Shown here piece by piece: positions 37,974 to 47,344 of a stretch of DNA of 64,000 nt. The stretch's first letter is position 1; each line of letters starts with the position of its first letter. The notes under the pieces are model-generated. The model was not told the origin of the DNA and made no database searches. It saw only the letters and a list, made by a program, of their open reading frames with translations. Source of the DNA: Spirosoma luteum DSM 19990 (GTDB taxonomy: Bacteria; Bacteroidota; Bacteroidia; Cytophagales; Spirosomataceae); assembly GCF_000374065.1 (NCBI RefSeq), contig NZ_KB893246.1, positions 124,001-188,000 on the forward strand. The letters are read 5' to 3'. The position numbers and the translations under genes were made by a program.

Positions 37974-38573
37974 ATGTCAACGCCATCAGATAGTCTTGAT
38001 CAAGCTTACTTCGACCGGGTTTATGAGGCCAATGCCGATCCCTGGTCTTTTGCTACCAGCCCTTACGAGTACCAAAAATATAAGGCGACAGTGGATGCTT
38101 TACCACGGGCGCATTACGCCAATGCGTTCGAGATTGGCTGCTCCATCGGGGTGCTGACCCAGATGCTGGCTGACCGCTGCGACCAACTGCTGGCCGTGGA
38201 TGCCAGTGCATTGCCATTGCAGACTGCCCGCGAAAAACTGGCCGCTTACCCCAACGTCGCGATTCAACAAATGAGCATCCCCGGCGAATTTCCAGACGAC
38301 ACCTTCGACCTTGTTATTCTGTCGGAAGTAGGGTATTACCTGTCAATGCCCGATCTGGAACACGCCCGGCAGTTGCTGGTAGACAGCCTACGTCCCGGAG
38401 GTCATTTGCTGCTGGTTCACTGGACTCCTTTCGTCCATGACTATCCACTGACCGGGGATCAGGTCCATGACTCTTTTTTACAGGAAGCCCGGCCAGGAGG
38501 GCCATTGAATCATCTAACCAACCAGCGGGAATCTACGTACCGGCTGGATTTGTTCGAGAAAAGACCGCACTAA
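37974..38573 (+). CDS. NodS-like SAM-dependent methyltransferase
   Basis: A 199-residue class I methyltransferase resembling NodS, which N-methylates the deacetylated glucosamine of Nod factors. YFDRVYEANADPWSFATSPYE at residues 12-32 is the characteristic NodS-family opening. FEIGCSIGVLTQMLA binds SAM, LLAVDASALPL holds the ribose-binding Asp, and FDLVILSEVGYYL follows. The gene is third in the operon after the dehydrogenase and deacetylase. Substrate identity is inference from the family and neighbours. Confidence 0.85.
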   Translation: MSTPSDSLDQAYFDRVYEANADPWSFATSPYEYQKYKATVDALPRAHYANAFEIGCSIGVLTQMLADRCDQLLAVDASALPLQTAREKLAAYPNVAIQQMSIPGEFPDDTFDLVILSEVGYYLSMPDLEHARQLLVDSLRPGGHLLLVHWTPFVHDYPLTGDQVHDSFLQEARPGGPLNHLTNQRESTYRLDLFEKRPH

Positions 38574-38587
38574 AATGATACACTCGA

Positions 38588-39757
38588 TCAGGCAGCGTTC
38601 ATTGACTGAATAAGCAGCCGCAACTCGCTGATGGCCGCTTTTATGGGCACGGATTGCCAGTACGAAGCCCAGGGGCCTGTGGCCTGCCGGTTTTCTGTAT
38701 TTTCCCACAACTGACCAAAGTACGTCGCCTGGTTTAGTTGACCGCGTAGCCAGTATGCATCAACCATTAAATCGGTTGCAACGCGGGTCAGCCCATCTGC
38801 CGATTGGCTGATATGACGCTTCTGCCAGATTGTACGCAGTCGATGCCGGTTTACCAATCGCCGGTAAATGGCCTGTGGTGCCTCCACCAACTGACACTGA
38901 CTGGTCTCATTCAACGCTTCCCAATACCGAAGTTGCTCCGAAAATCCCACGTCGACCCGTCCCCTGGTTCGGGTTGAGGTAGTTACGCGGACCTGCGGAC
39001 TCTTGCGAATCGGGGTGTCCGTTCGCAGCAGGGCGCGGTACAGGGCTTCATCTTCCAGATGCGGCACGTTTGGTAGTCCCCCCACTCGTTCGTAAGCAGC
39101 GCAGGTCAGGGCCAGACTAGCCCCGAAATGCTGAAAATGGCGGGGCCAGGGGTCTACAGGCTGGGGATCGAGACAGGCTTCCAGCTGGGCGATAAGCATC
39201 CGGTAGGTTACGTCGCGCAGGTGATTGAGCCGAACCAGTTTACCATCGGGACAGGTAAGAATTCGCCCACCAACCACTTCGCACCCCCGCCTGATTTCGG
39301 CCCGTATCTGGTCAATCCAGTAAGCATCAACCACAGTATCGGCATCGGTAGACGCGATAATACCATCCGGACGGCCAACCTGAAACAACCGCTGACAGGC
39401 GGCATCCATGAGCATCCGCCGGGCGGTTCCCACGTTGGCCTTGTCGGGAGGGAGGGAAACGACCGCCACCCGAAGTGGAAAATCAGGATACCGCTGCCGG
39501 TACGCCTGCACCATGGCAACAGAATGATCCGTACAATTATTCAGCAACAGTAATACTTCATACGTTGACAGGGGAACGGGTGCGCCGTTTTGCTGTCGCT
39601 GGTTGCGTAGCGCATTCAGTGCCTGCTCAAGATGGTTTGATTCGTTTCGGGCAGGAATAACGACCGAAACACGTAACTGGGGATCAGGCAAATAGGAATC
39701 AAACAGGACAGATTGAACGGGTAGCAGGATAGACAACGGAGCAGGCGTAGACTGCAT
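38588..39757 (-). CDS. GT2 family glycosyltransferase of the Nod-like cassette
   Basis: A 389-residue GT2 enzyme: VSVVIPARNESNHL, LLLNNCTDHS, the metal site STDADTVVD, and the base-region EDEALYRAL. No clear membrane segments, so unlike NodC it is probably not a processive exporter. The ATG at 39757 (MQSTPAPL) is chosen; the open frame runs to 40003 but the added 82 residues are not GT-like and would overlap the divergent SDR gene. It is convergent with the methyltransferase gene, with 14 bases between stops. Confidence 0.83.
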   Translation of the reverse strand: MQSTPAPLSILLPVQSVLFDSYLPDPQLRVSVVIPARNESNHLEQALNALRNQRQQNGAPVPLSTYEVLLLLNNCTDHSVAMVQAYRQRYPDFPLRVAVVSLPPDKANVGTARRMLMDAACQRLFQVGRPDGIIASTDADTVVDAYWIDQIRAEIRRGCEVVGGRILTCPDGKLVRLNHLRDVTYRMLIAQLEACLDPQPVDPWPRHFQHFGASLALTCAAYERVGGLPNVPHLEDEALYRALLRTDTPIRKSPQVRVTTSTRTRGRVDVGFSEQLRYWEALNETSQCQLVEAPQAIYRRLVNRHRLRTIWQKRHISQSADGLTRVATDLMVDAYWLRGQLNQATYFGQLWENTENRQATGPWASYWQSVPIKAAISELRLLIQSMNAA

Positions 39758-39931
39758 AATATAATTATACTCACGGGGAAAAGACGCGTAGTCGATAAAG
39801 TGAGTAGACTCTAAACAGCCCGTAAGCCGGATTGTTACGGATTGCGCTGTATTGGGAGTAGCTTCCAACAAAACCAGTAAACACCGGTTTAGTAGTATTA
39901 GTGAACTACTCAATTTTTGCTTAATGACACG

Positions 39932-40798
39932 ATGGATACGAACGAATTCAGACCCCAATCCGAAGAAATTCCCGGTCAGCAACTCCCATACCCAGCCAAA
40001 CAATCGGACATGGACCCGGCCCCCGACAGCAACCTGTCTAATTACAAACCGGCGGGAAAACTAACCGATAAAGTGGCCATTATCACCGGTGCCGACTCAG
40101 GTATTGGCCGGGCAGTTGCAATTGCGTTTGCCATGGAAGGTGCGGATGTCGCTATCCTGTACAACGAGAACACCGACGATGCCAATACCACCAGAAAAAT
40201 GGTGGAGAGCAAGGGTCGGAAATGCCTGGTTATCCAGGCCGACGTTCGTGATTCGGCGGCCTGTCGGGATGCCATAAAACAGACCGTAGATGCGTATGGC
40301 AAACTCAATATCCTGGTGAACAATGCGGCTTACCAGATGGCCCAGGAAAAGCTGGAAGACATTAGTGACGAGCAGTTTCGCCGGACGTTCGAAACCAATA
40401 TTTTCGGCTATTTCTTTATGGCCAAAGCGGCTTTGCCTCACTTACAGGCGGGCGATGCCATCATTAATACAGGGAGCATTGTCGGGATTGTGGGTAACCC
40501 GATTCTGGTCGATTATACCGCTACCAAGGGCGCCATTCACGCGTTCACCAAGTCACTGGCGATTCAGCTCGGCGAACGCAATATCCGCGTTAACTGCGTA
40601 GCTCCCGGCCCCGTCTGGACCCCGAATATTCCCGCTACCATGCCCGAAGATGAAGTTAAGAATTTCGGACACGAAGTAGCCCTGGCCCGACCCGGCCAAC
40701 CCGAAGAGCTAGCCCCTGCCTACGTGTTGCTGGCATCCAGCGATGGTAGCTTCATAACGGGCAGCATTGTAGAGGTAACGGGCGGCAAATTAGGTTAA
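39932..40798 (+). CDS. SDR-family oxidoreductase, YghA-like
   Basis: A 288-residue NAD(P)-dependent dehydrogenase. After a polar N-terminal extension of about 45 residues (PGQQLPYPAKQSDM, typical of the YghA/glucose-ribitol type) come VAIITGADSGIGRA (cofactor loop), NNAAYQM, the catalytic YTATK and VAPGPVWTP. It likely oxidises or reduces a sugar or alcohol. The ATG at 39932 is preferred to the TTG five codons earlier. It opens the oxidation cassette: the gluconate-dehydrogenase-like subunit gene follows after 24 bases. Confidence 0.88.
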   Translation: MDTNEFRPQSEEIPGQQLPYPAKQSDMDPAPDSNLSNYKPAGKLTDKVAIITGADSGIGRAVAIAFAMEGADVAILYNENTDDANTTRKMVESKGRKCLVIQADVRDSAACRDAIKQTVDAYGKLNILVNNAAYQMAQEKLEDISDEQFRRTFETNIFGYFFMAKAALPHLQAGDAIINTGSIVGIVGNPILVDYTATKGAIHAFTKSLAIQLGERNIRVNCVAPGPVWTPNIPATMPEDEVKNFGHEVALARPGQPEELAPAYVLLASSDGSFITGSIVEVTGGKLG

Positions 40799-40822
40799 TC
40801 AGCCTCCAGACACGCAATCCAC

Positions 40823-41431
40823 ATGCCCGAAAAGTATCCCAATGGCACAGTACGTGCCCTGCTGCTAACCAACCAGGTTACCGAAGTAACCCGGCAGGCG
40901 CTGACGGAACGCCTTGAAACATCTTACCGAAAGCCTGATTTTTTCTCTGAAACCGCATTCGGTCTGTTGAAAGCCATTTGCCGTCGGCTAGTGCCGCAGG
41001 ATGAAAACCAGCCTCACATCGATATAGCAGGCGGTATTGACGAGCGGTTGGTCCAGAACAAGTCGGACGGCTGGCGTTACGACACCATGCCTGCCGATGG
41101 GGAGGCCTACAAACTTGGTCTGGCGGGTGTAGAGGAAACAGCTTCGCTGCTGTTTGAGGCATCGTTCCAGTCCCTTTCCGAAGAGCAGCAGGACGAGGTG
41201 CTGCAACAGATTCAGCAGGAAGATGCACCGGGTGAGACTTGGAAGAAACTCCCTGCAAACCGGTTTTTTGAAGAACTACTCGCCGAAGCAACCACCAACT
41301 ACTACAGTCATCCGCTGGCGCAGGAAGCCATTGGCTATGTGGGCATGGCTGACGTACCCGGCTGGCAGCGCATTGGCCTGAATCAACTGGAAGACCGGGA
41401 ACCGAAGGAAATAATGATAAATGATGAATGA
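40823..41431 (+). CDS. Gluconate 2-dehydrogenase subunit 3 family protein
   Basis: A 202-residue small-subunit protein of membrane gluconate/sugar dehydrogenases. The phrases LKAICRRLVPQDE, IDIAGGIDERL, ASLLFEASFQSLSEEQQDEVLQQI and ATTNYYSHPLAQEAIGYVGM are typical. The usual Tat signal peptide is absent, so this complex appears to be cytoplasmic. It is directly followed by the FAD-bearing GMC subunit. The stop codon lies inside one arm of a hairpin (41416-41467). No cytochrome c subunit is encoded nearby. Confidence 0.85.
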   Translation: MPEKYPNGTVRALLLTNQVTEVTRQALTERLETSYRKPDFFSETAFGLLKAICRRLVPQDENQPHIDIAGGIDERLVQNKSDGWRYDTMPADGEAYKLGLAGVEETASLLFEASFQSLSEEQQDEVLQQIQQEDAPGETWKKLPANRFFEELLAEATTNYYSHPLAQEAIGYVGMADVPGWQRIGLNQLEDREPKEIMINDE

Positions 41432-41467
41432 TGAGTGCTTGTACGTACTAATCATTCATCATTTATC
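41416..41467. repeat. Operon-internal hairpin between the dehydrogenase subunit genes
   Basis: Arms gataaatgatgaatgat (41416-41432) and atcattcatcatttatc (41451-41467) match perfectly, with an 18-base loop. The first arm contains the stop codon of the small-subunit gene; the large-subunit ATG at 41487 lies 19 bases after the second arm. Confidence 0.7.
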
Positions 41468-41486
41468 ACTCACTACTCAAAAAAAT

Positions 41487-43028
41487 ATGCCTTACTCAAC
41501 CTCCGAAACGGTTGACGCCGTCGTGATTGGCACGGGGGCGGGCGGTGCGCCTTTACTGGCCCGGCTCGCAGCCGCGGGGCTGAAAGTGGTTGCCCTCGAA
41601 GCGGGAAAACACTGGAATCCAGCCACTGATTTTGCTACTGACGAAAAAGCACAGGAAAAACTATTCTGGACTGACGAACGACTGAGTGCCGGAGCGGATC
41701 CAATTCCCTTTGGCAGCAACAACTCTGGTATAGGTGTGGGCGGTTCTACCCTGCACTATACAGCTTACACCCCACGCGCCCAGCCGGATGATTTACGCAT
41801 TCGGACGGATTTTGGCGTGGGTGAAGACTGGCCCATTCCGTTCGATCAGCTTGAACCGTACTACGATGAAGTAGAGCAGTTTCTGGGTGTTTCGGGGCCG
41901 TCGCCCTATCTGTGGGGACCGACCAGAAAACAAAAATATGCACTGGGTCCATTACCTATAAACGGGGCAGGACAGCTCATGCAGCGCGGGTGCGAGCAAC
42001 TTGGCATCAAAACGTCCCCGGCGGCTAATGCCGCCTTGTCGGCCGACTATTATCAGGCAGGTGTTGGGCATCGCAAGGCCTGTACCAACCGGGGCTTCTG
42101 TCAGGCTGGGTGCACTACAGGAGCCAAAGCCAGTATGGATGTCACCTACATTCCGCTGGCACTCCACCATGGGGCCGAAATCAGGCCGGAGAGTTTCGTT
42201 ACGCAGCTTATCACCGACGGGTCGGGCAAGATTCGGGAAGTAATTTATGTGCGCAATGGGCAGGAAGAGCGGCAACGCTGTCGATTCGTGTTCCTGTGCG
42301 CGGGTACTGTAGAAACGGCCCGGCTGTTGCTACTGAATGGCCTGGCCAATAGTAGCGGGCAGGTAGGCCGCAACGTAATGGCCCACACGGCCCTGCAAAT
42401 ATGGGGTGAGTTCGACGAGGATATTCGGCCCTACAAAGGCGTTCCGGGTGCCCTGATTTCTGAAGATACCCACCGCCCTGCGCGAGCGGATTTTGCCGGG
42501 GGCTACCTGCTTCAGTCAATTGGGGTAATGCCGGTTACGTATCTTTCCCAGATGGCACGGGCGCGGGGTTTGTGGGGGCAGGAGTTGAAACGGGCCGCGC
42601 TGGCTTACAATCACGTAGCGGGGATAAACATCCTCGGCGACTGCCTGCCCGCTGTGGGTAATTACCTGGAGCTGGCCGACGAAAAAGATAGTCGGCAGAT
42701 GCCTAAACCACGGGTTTACTTTTCGAACGGCGAAAACGAAAAACGGATGACTGCCCATGCAGATAAAATTATGCGCGCCATCTGGGACGCGGCCGGGGCT
42801 AAAAACGTCTGGGCATTTCCGCGCAACGCTCACATCATTGGCACCTGCCGGATGGGTGAAAGTGCCGATGCGGCCGTGGTCAACGCCGACGGGCAGTCTT
42901 TTGACGTACCGAATCTATACATCAGCGATAATTCCACATTTCCCAGTGCCCTCAGCGTCAACCCCGCACTGACGATTATGGCGCTGGCACTCCGCACGGC
43001 GGATCGGTTTCTCGAACAACGGAAGTGA
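41487..43028 (+). CDS. GMC-family FAD oxidoreductase (gluconate-dehydrogenase-like large subunit)
   Basis: A 513-residue flavoprotein. VVIGTGAGGAPLLARLAAAGLKVVALEAG forms the FAD-binding fold, GVGGSTLHYTAYTPR and CTNRGFCQAGCTTGAK (Cys-rich) are characteristic of the sugar-dehydrogenase branch, and AHIIGTCRMGE with DNSTFPSALSVNPALTIMALAL ends the C-terminal substrate domain. It would oxidise a sugar or polyol. No export signal. The ATG at 41487 is used; the frame open from 41421 encodes 22 residues that fall in the intergenic hairpin. The likely partner is the subunit gene just upstream. Confidence 0.9.
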   Translation: MPYSTSETVDAVVIGTGAGGAPLLARLAAAGLKVVALEAGKHWNPATDFATDEKAQEKLFWTDERLSAGADPIPFGSNNSGIGVGGSTLHYTAYTPRAQPDDLRIRTDFGVGEDWPIPFDQLEPYYDEVEQFLGVSGPSPYLWGPTRKQKYALGPLPINGAGQLMQRGCEQLGIKTSPAANAALSADYYQAGVGHRKACTNRGFCQAGCTTGAKASMDVTYIPLALHHGAEIRPESFVTQLITDGSGKIREVIYVRNGQEERQRCRFVFLCAGTVETARLLLLNGLANSSGQVGRNVMAHTALQIWGEFDEDIRPYKGVPGALISEDTHRPARADFAGGYLLQSIGVMPVTYLSQMARARGLWGQELKRAALAYNHVAGINILGDCLPAVGNYLELADEKDSRQMPKPRVYFSNGENEKRMTAHADKIMRAIWDAAGAKNVWAFPRNAHIIGTCRMGESADAAVVNADGQSFDVPNLYISDNSTFPSALSVNPALTIMALALRTADRFLEQRK

Positions 43029-43105
43029 ACAGACTGTTCGCCCTATCATAATAAGACAATCATCTACAACGAGTTAACCGTGGATATACATCCATACGCT
43101 GATAC

Positions 43106-44446
43106 ATGGCTGATAAGAATTTTTTAAATCACATCAAGAAAAAGTTTGGGGATAGCAATTACGAGGGCGACCAGTTTGGGGGAGCCGCCGGCAATGACGG
43201 TAGCGGATTACCTCTCAACAACCCCGGCAATTTCATGTTTGCCACGGGCATCGAATGCTCTTACCCAACCATCAAACACGGCAAGGTACGCCGGGATTTA
43301 TTGCGGGAATGCGACCATTACAACCGCTACAAGGAAGACCTCGGGCTGGTGAAAGAGCTGGGGCTAAACTTTCTGCGATACGGCTTGCCGTATTACAGTA
43401 TCCACAAGGAACCGGGCAAGTTCGACTGGAGTTTTGCCGACGAGGCCATGGCCGAAATGAAACGACTGAAAATTACGCCCATTCTGGATTTAATGCACTT
43501 TGGCGTGCCGGACTGGATTGAAAACTTTCAGAACCCGGAACTGCCCCTTCACTTTGCCGAATATGCCGGTGCCGTGGCCGAGCGGTATCCCTGGGTACGG
43601 TATTACACACCAGTCAACGAAATTTACGTTACGGCCCGCATCAGTGCCAAAGATGGCAACTGGAATGAGCAGCTCAAAACCGATAAAGGCTTCGTTACGG
43701 CGCTTAAACACTGCGTGGCTGCCAGTATTATGGGCAATCATGAAATTGCCAAACGCCGAAACGACTGCATCATCGTACAGAGCGAAAGTGCCGAATATAC
43801 GCATGAATTCTGCGCTACTCCTACCCCTGAGGTCGGGCTGGAGAATGAACTTCGCTTTTTGTCGCTGGACCTGCTTTATGCCAATTCACCATCGGCCACG
43901 GTAGCCATGTACATGATGGACAATGGGTTGACCCGTGAAGAGTACGACTGGTTTATGGCGGGTAAACCACCTGGTTATCAGATTATGGGCAACGATTATT
44001 ACGGCCGGAACGAGCGAATAAAACTGCCCGATGGCACTATCGAAACCTCAATGGATGTACTGGGCTGGTACGAGATAACCAAAGAATATTACGAGCGGTA
44101 TCATATGCCCATCATGCATACCGAAACTAACGTATTCGATCCGGACCTGGCCCCAATGTGGCTCTACAAGCAATGGGTCAGCATCATGCGGATGCGCCGG
44201 GACGGAGCACCTGTTATGGGTTTTACGTGGTATAGCCTGATTGACCAGTTAGACTGGGATTCCCAACTGAAGGAATTCAATAGTACCGTGAACGCCTGCG
44301 GGTTATATGACCTCGACCGCAAACCCCGGCCCGTTGCCGAAGCATATAAGACCCTGCTGAAAGAGTTTGGTCAGATCACGGTCATTCCGCACGCGGAAAT
44401 GCTGGAAATTACGGAACGACCGGCGCGGTTGAAAGTTGCTATCTAA
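43106..44446 (+). CDS. GH1-like clan-A glycosidase, first paralog
   Basis: A 446-residue cytoplasmic TIM-barrel protein resembling GH1 beta-glucosidases. YYTPVNEIYVT gives the acid/base Glu172 after Asn171, and IMHTETNVF gives the nucleophile Glu340. The usual GH1 wording is NEP and TENG; here both glutamates are kept but the surroundings differ, so it is a divergent subgroup. It follows the GMC gene by 77 bases and precedes an alpha/beta hydrolase gene. A second, dissimilar member is encoded at 45249. Confidence 0.8.
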   Translation: MADKNFLNHIKKKFGDSNYEGDQFGGAAGNDGSGLPLNNPGNFMFATGIECSYPTIKHGKVRRDLLRECDHYNRYKEDLGLVKELGLNFLRYGLPYYSIHKEPGKFDWSFADEAMAEMKRLKITPILDLMHFGVPDWIENFQNPELPLHFAEYAGAVAERYPWVRYYTPVNEIYVTARISAKDGNWNEQLKTDKGFVTALKHCVAASIMGNHEIAKRRNDCIIVQSESAEYTHEFCATPTPEVGLENELRFLSLDLLYANSPSATVAMYMMDNGLTREEYDWFMAGKPPGYQIMGNDYYGRNERIKLPDGTIETSMDVLGWYEITKEYYERYHMPIMHTETNVFDPDLAPMWLYKQWVSIMRMRRDGAPVMGFTWYSLIDQLDWDSQLKEFNSTVNACGLYDLDRKPRPVAEAYKTLLKEFGQITVIPHAEMLEITERPARLKVAI

Positions 44447-44457
44447 TCCCCCTGGTT

Positions 44458-45252
44458 ATGCATTATTTGGTCAATAACACGCAACTCAACGTGCTGGAAT
44501 CAGGAAATGGGCCGTTGACACTCGTGTTTTTGCACTATTTTGGGGGCTCGGCAATGGAGTGGCAATTTGTGATAGCGCAGCTTGCCGACCAGTATCGGTG
44601 TGTGGCTGTCGATCTGCGTGGCCATGGCGATTCGTCGTCACCAGAAACGTATACGGTAGGGGATATGGCCGATGATGTGCAGGCGTTGACTCAGGCAATG
44701 GGTATTCAGGATTTTGTGCTGATTGGTCATTCCATGAGTGGCAAGGTGGCACTTGCCTTAGCCAGCAGGCAACCGGCTGGACTCCAGCTAGTATTGCTGC
44801 TGTCTCCTTCTCCGCCCGAACCAGAACCTATATCAGATACCGACCGGCAGGAGATGCTTGAAACGCACGGGCAGCAAACGGCAGCGGAAGAAACATATGC
44901 GAAGATCACGGCAAAGCCCCTTTCTAAATTGATAAAGGCGCAGATTATTGCCGATAATCTGCGCACATCCGAAGCGGCCTGGAACGCATGGCTGCTGCTG
45001 GGTAGTAAAGAGACTATTTCTGAACAGATGCTGTTCATCCTTGTTCCCATCCATATCCTGGTCGGCACAAAAGATAAAGCCTTACTACCCGATGTTCAAC
45101 AAGAGATGACGTTACCCTACCTACCCGGTGCAACGCTCGAAAGCGTTGACGGGGCGGGGCATCTGCTGCCCTGGGAAACGCCGGATGAGCTTACTATTTT
45201 CATACGGGCAAAAGTAGGGGTAATGTGTAGTAACACCGAACTAAACTTATGA
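44458..45252 (+). CDS. Alpha/beta-hydrolase fold esterase
   Basis: A 264-residue cytoplasmic hydrolase with an intact catalytic triad: oxyanion-loop phrase LVFLHYFGGSAMEW, nucleophile elbow IGHSMSGK, acid near ILVGTKDKALLP and His in VDGAGHLLPWE. Ester, lactone or acyl-sugar substrates are possible. It lies between two GH1-like genes (11 bases after one; its stop overlaps the next start as ATGA), so the three products probably act on one compound. A lactonase acting after the sugar dehydrogenase is a natural guess but remains inference. Confidence 0.87.
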   Translation: MHYLVNNTQLNVLESGNGPLTLVFLHYFGGSAMEWQFVIAQLADQYRCVAVDLRGHGDSSSPETYTVGDMADDVQALTQAMGIQDFVLIGHSMSGKVALALASRQPAGLQLVLLLSPSPPEPEPISDTDRQEMLETHGQQTAAEETYAKITAKPLSKLIKAQIIADNLRTSEAAWNAWLLLGSKETISEQMLFILVPIHILVGTKDKALLPDVQQEMTLPYLPGATLESVDGAGHLLPWETPDELTIFIRAKVGVMCSNTELNL

Positions 45253-46415
45253 CCTCTTCACTACTTGATAACCCATTTGAATCGTTCTGGTGGGCTGGTT
45301 TCGAATGCACCGACCAGCTTAACTGTTTTGGCAACCGGGTCGACTTTTTGACCATAACCGGGCACCTACAGGACTTGGAAGCTGATTATACCCGACTGAC
45401 CCCTTTTGATATTCGGACTGTTCGGGAGGGAATTCAATGGAGCAAGGTCGAGAAAAGCGCGTATCAGTACGACTGGAGCACGGTGAAAACTATGCTCGCC
45501 GAAGGCAAACGGCAGGGGATTCAGCAAATCTGGGACCTGTGTCACTTCGGCTATCCCGACGACCTGACTCCGCTACACCCAATGTTTGCCCGGCGTTTTG
45601 CGGCCCTCTGCCGAGCCTTCGTCCGTTTTTACCGGGACCTGTATCCTGATGAACCGCTGGTGGTTACACCCATAAACGAGGTCAGCTTCATGTCGTGGCT
45701 GGGGGGTGATGTTCGCGGCACATCACCCTATTGCACCAATCAGGGCTGGGAAGTCAAACTGGGTCTCATGCGGGCTTACATTGAAGGGGTAGCGGCCATG
45801 CGGGAGATCGACCCGGCCATTCGTATTCTGACTACCGAGCCATTAATACATATTGTGCCCCCTTTCAGGGCTACGCCAAAGCAGGTTAGCGAGGCCCGGC
45901 GAGCGGATGAAAATCAGTTTCAGGCAATCGATATGCTGGCTGGCCGCATAGCTCCCGAACTGGGCGGATCACTGAATTATCTGGATATCATCGGTTTTAA
46001 CTACTACTACGATAACCAATGGGTAGTTGACCATTCGCTCTATCTGCCCTGGGGCGACCCAGTGCCTGACCCCCGCTGGCTACCGCTGCACAGACTCCTG
46101 ATAAGAGCGTACCAACGCTACAAAAGACCCATTGCCCTGACCGAAACCAGCCACCCCGGCGAGCATCGTCCCCACTGGATTAGTATGATTGGGCGGGAGT
46201 GTGCAGCCGTCATTCGAGCGGGTATACCGCTGTGGGGTGCCTGCATTTACCCCATCATTGACCGGCCCGACTGGGATCACCTGCACAACTGGCACCGTTC
46301 CGGCTTGTGGGATGCCGATCATACCGTTACCCCTCCCCGCCGGGTGTTGTATGAGCCTTACGCCCGTGCGCTGTTGCAGGCCCAGCAGGTGATGAAGGCC
46401 GTCCGTGGGAATTAG
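45249..46415 (+). CDS. GH1-like clan-A glycosidase, second paralog
   Basis: A 388-residue cytoplasmic TIM-barrel protein. VVTPINEVSFMSW places acid/base Glu144 next to Asn143, and IALTETSHPGEHR places the nucleophile at Glu299. It differs clearly from the paralog at 43106 in length and in the loops between these sites, so it is not a recent duplicate. Translation is coupled to the hydrolase by a 4-base ATGA overlap. It closes the cassette. Confidence 0.78.
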   Translation: MTSSLLDNPFESFWWAGFECTDQLNCFGNRVDFLTITGHLQDLEADYTRLTPFDIRTVREGIQWSKVEKSAYQYDWSTVKTMLAEGKRQGIQQIWDLCHFGYPDDLTPLHPMFARRFAALCRAFVRFYRDLYPDEPLVVTPINEVSFMSWLGGDVRGTSPYCTNQGWEVKLGLMRAYIEGVAAMREIDPAIRILTTEPLIHIVPPFRATPKQVSEARRADENQFQAIDMLAGRIAPELGGSLNYLDIIGFNYYYDNQWVVDHSLYLPWGDPVPDPRWLPLHRLLIRAYQRYKRPIALTETSHPGEHRPHWISMIGRECAAVIRAGIPLWGACIYPIIDRPDWDHLHNWHRSGLWDADHTVTPPRRVLYEPYARALLQAQQVMKAVRGN

Positions 46416-46432
46416 GTAGTTGCTCGTTATTT

Positions 46433-47344
46433 TTGGTTCGCGAACCCCGTTTCTACCAACTTCGTCCGAATCGATTGGCTTACACTACGCTGTTTCTATC
46501 CATTCTATTCTCACTACTGACGTTGTCTACCACGGTTCGGAGTCAGTCGCAAAATTCGGTTTTCAGCCTGACAGATTCACTAACCAGCTATCTGAATCTA
46601 TCGCCCCCGGAGGCTCGGATTAGTTTAAGCACCCGCTCGCTGGTTGATACCACGCTATCATTTGCGCACCGGGCCACTGTGCGGATACCGTCGGCCAGTG
46701 TAATTAAGTTGCCCATCATGCTGGAACTGATGGAGCGAGTTGAAGCTGGTACCATAAAGCTGGACGCTATTCATAGCCTGACCGAAGCCGAAAAGGTAGG
46801 TGGGGATGGGGTGCTAAAAACGTACCCTGACAAAAGCCGGGTTAGCTACCGGGAATTACTGCGCCTGATGCTGATCAAAAGTGATAATACCGCAACCAAT
46901 ATACTTATTCATCTACTTGGGCGCGATGCTGTAAACCAGCGCATACGAAAACTGGGTCTTGAGCGGAGTCAGCTAAATCGTGTGATGATGGACACGCTGG
47001 CGGCCAGACAGGGGCGGGAAAACTACGTGACAGCGCAGGAAATGAATACCCTGCTGGAAAAAGTATACCGATATCAGGTGGCTACGCCTGAACGTTGCGA
47101 GGAGATGCTGGCCATCCTGAAGCAGAACGAAGACACGCTTACCATCCCCCGGCTGTTACCAAAACGTGTGGTAATAGCGCATAAGACGGGGACGCTGGCC
47201 TATGTCCGGGGCGATGTCGGGATTGTTTATACGCAGAAACCGTTTTTGCTGGCGGTATTTGTGGAGGGCGTACCGACGCCGGAAGCCGAGCGGATTATCA
47301 GTGAGGTTGCGATGATATGCTATACTTATTTTTCGCGTTTATGA
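46433..47344 (+). CDS. Serine hydrolase, class-A beta-lactamase fold
   Basis: A 303-residue exported protein (signal peptide ending TVRSQ). The serine-hydrolase motifs are present: SVIK (SxxK), SDN in IKSDNTATN, and KTG in AHKTGTL. The class-A omega-loop Glu166 is not evident; the corresponding segment reads MMDTLAARQGRENYVT, typical of the beta-lactamase2 group, whose members need not be beta-lactamases. No ATG fits: translation must start at a TTG, at 46433 or 46475. The stop overlaps the next gene's ATG (ATGA). Confidence 0.8.
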   Translation: MVREPRFYQLRPNRLAYTTLFLSILFSLLTLSTTVRSQSQNSVFSLTDSLTSYLNLSPPEARISLSTRSLVDTTLSFAHRATVRIPSASVIKLPIMLELMERVEAGTIKLDAIHSLTEAEKVGGDGVLKTYPDKSRVSYRELLRLMLIKSDNTATNILIHLLGRDAVNQRIRKLGLERSQLNRVMMDTLAARQGRENYVTAQEMNTLLEKVYRYQVATPERCEEMLAILKQNEDTLTIPRLLPKRVVIAHKTGTLAYVRGDVGIVYTQKPFLLAVFVEGVPTPEAERIISEVAMICYTYFSRL

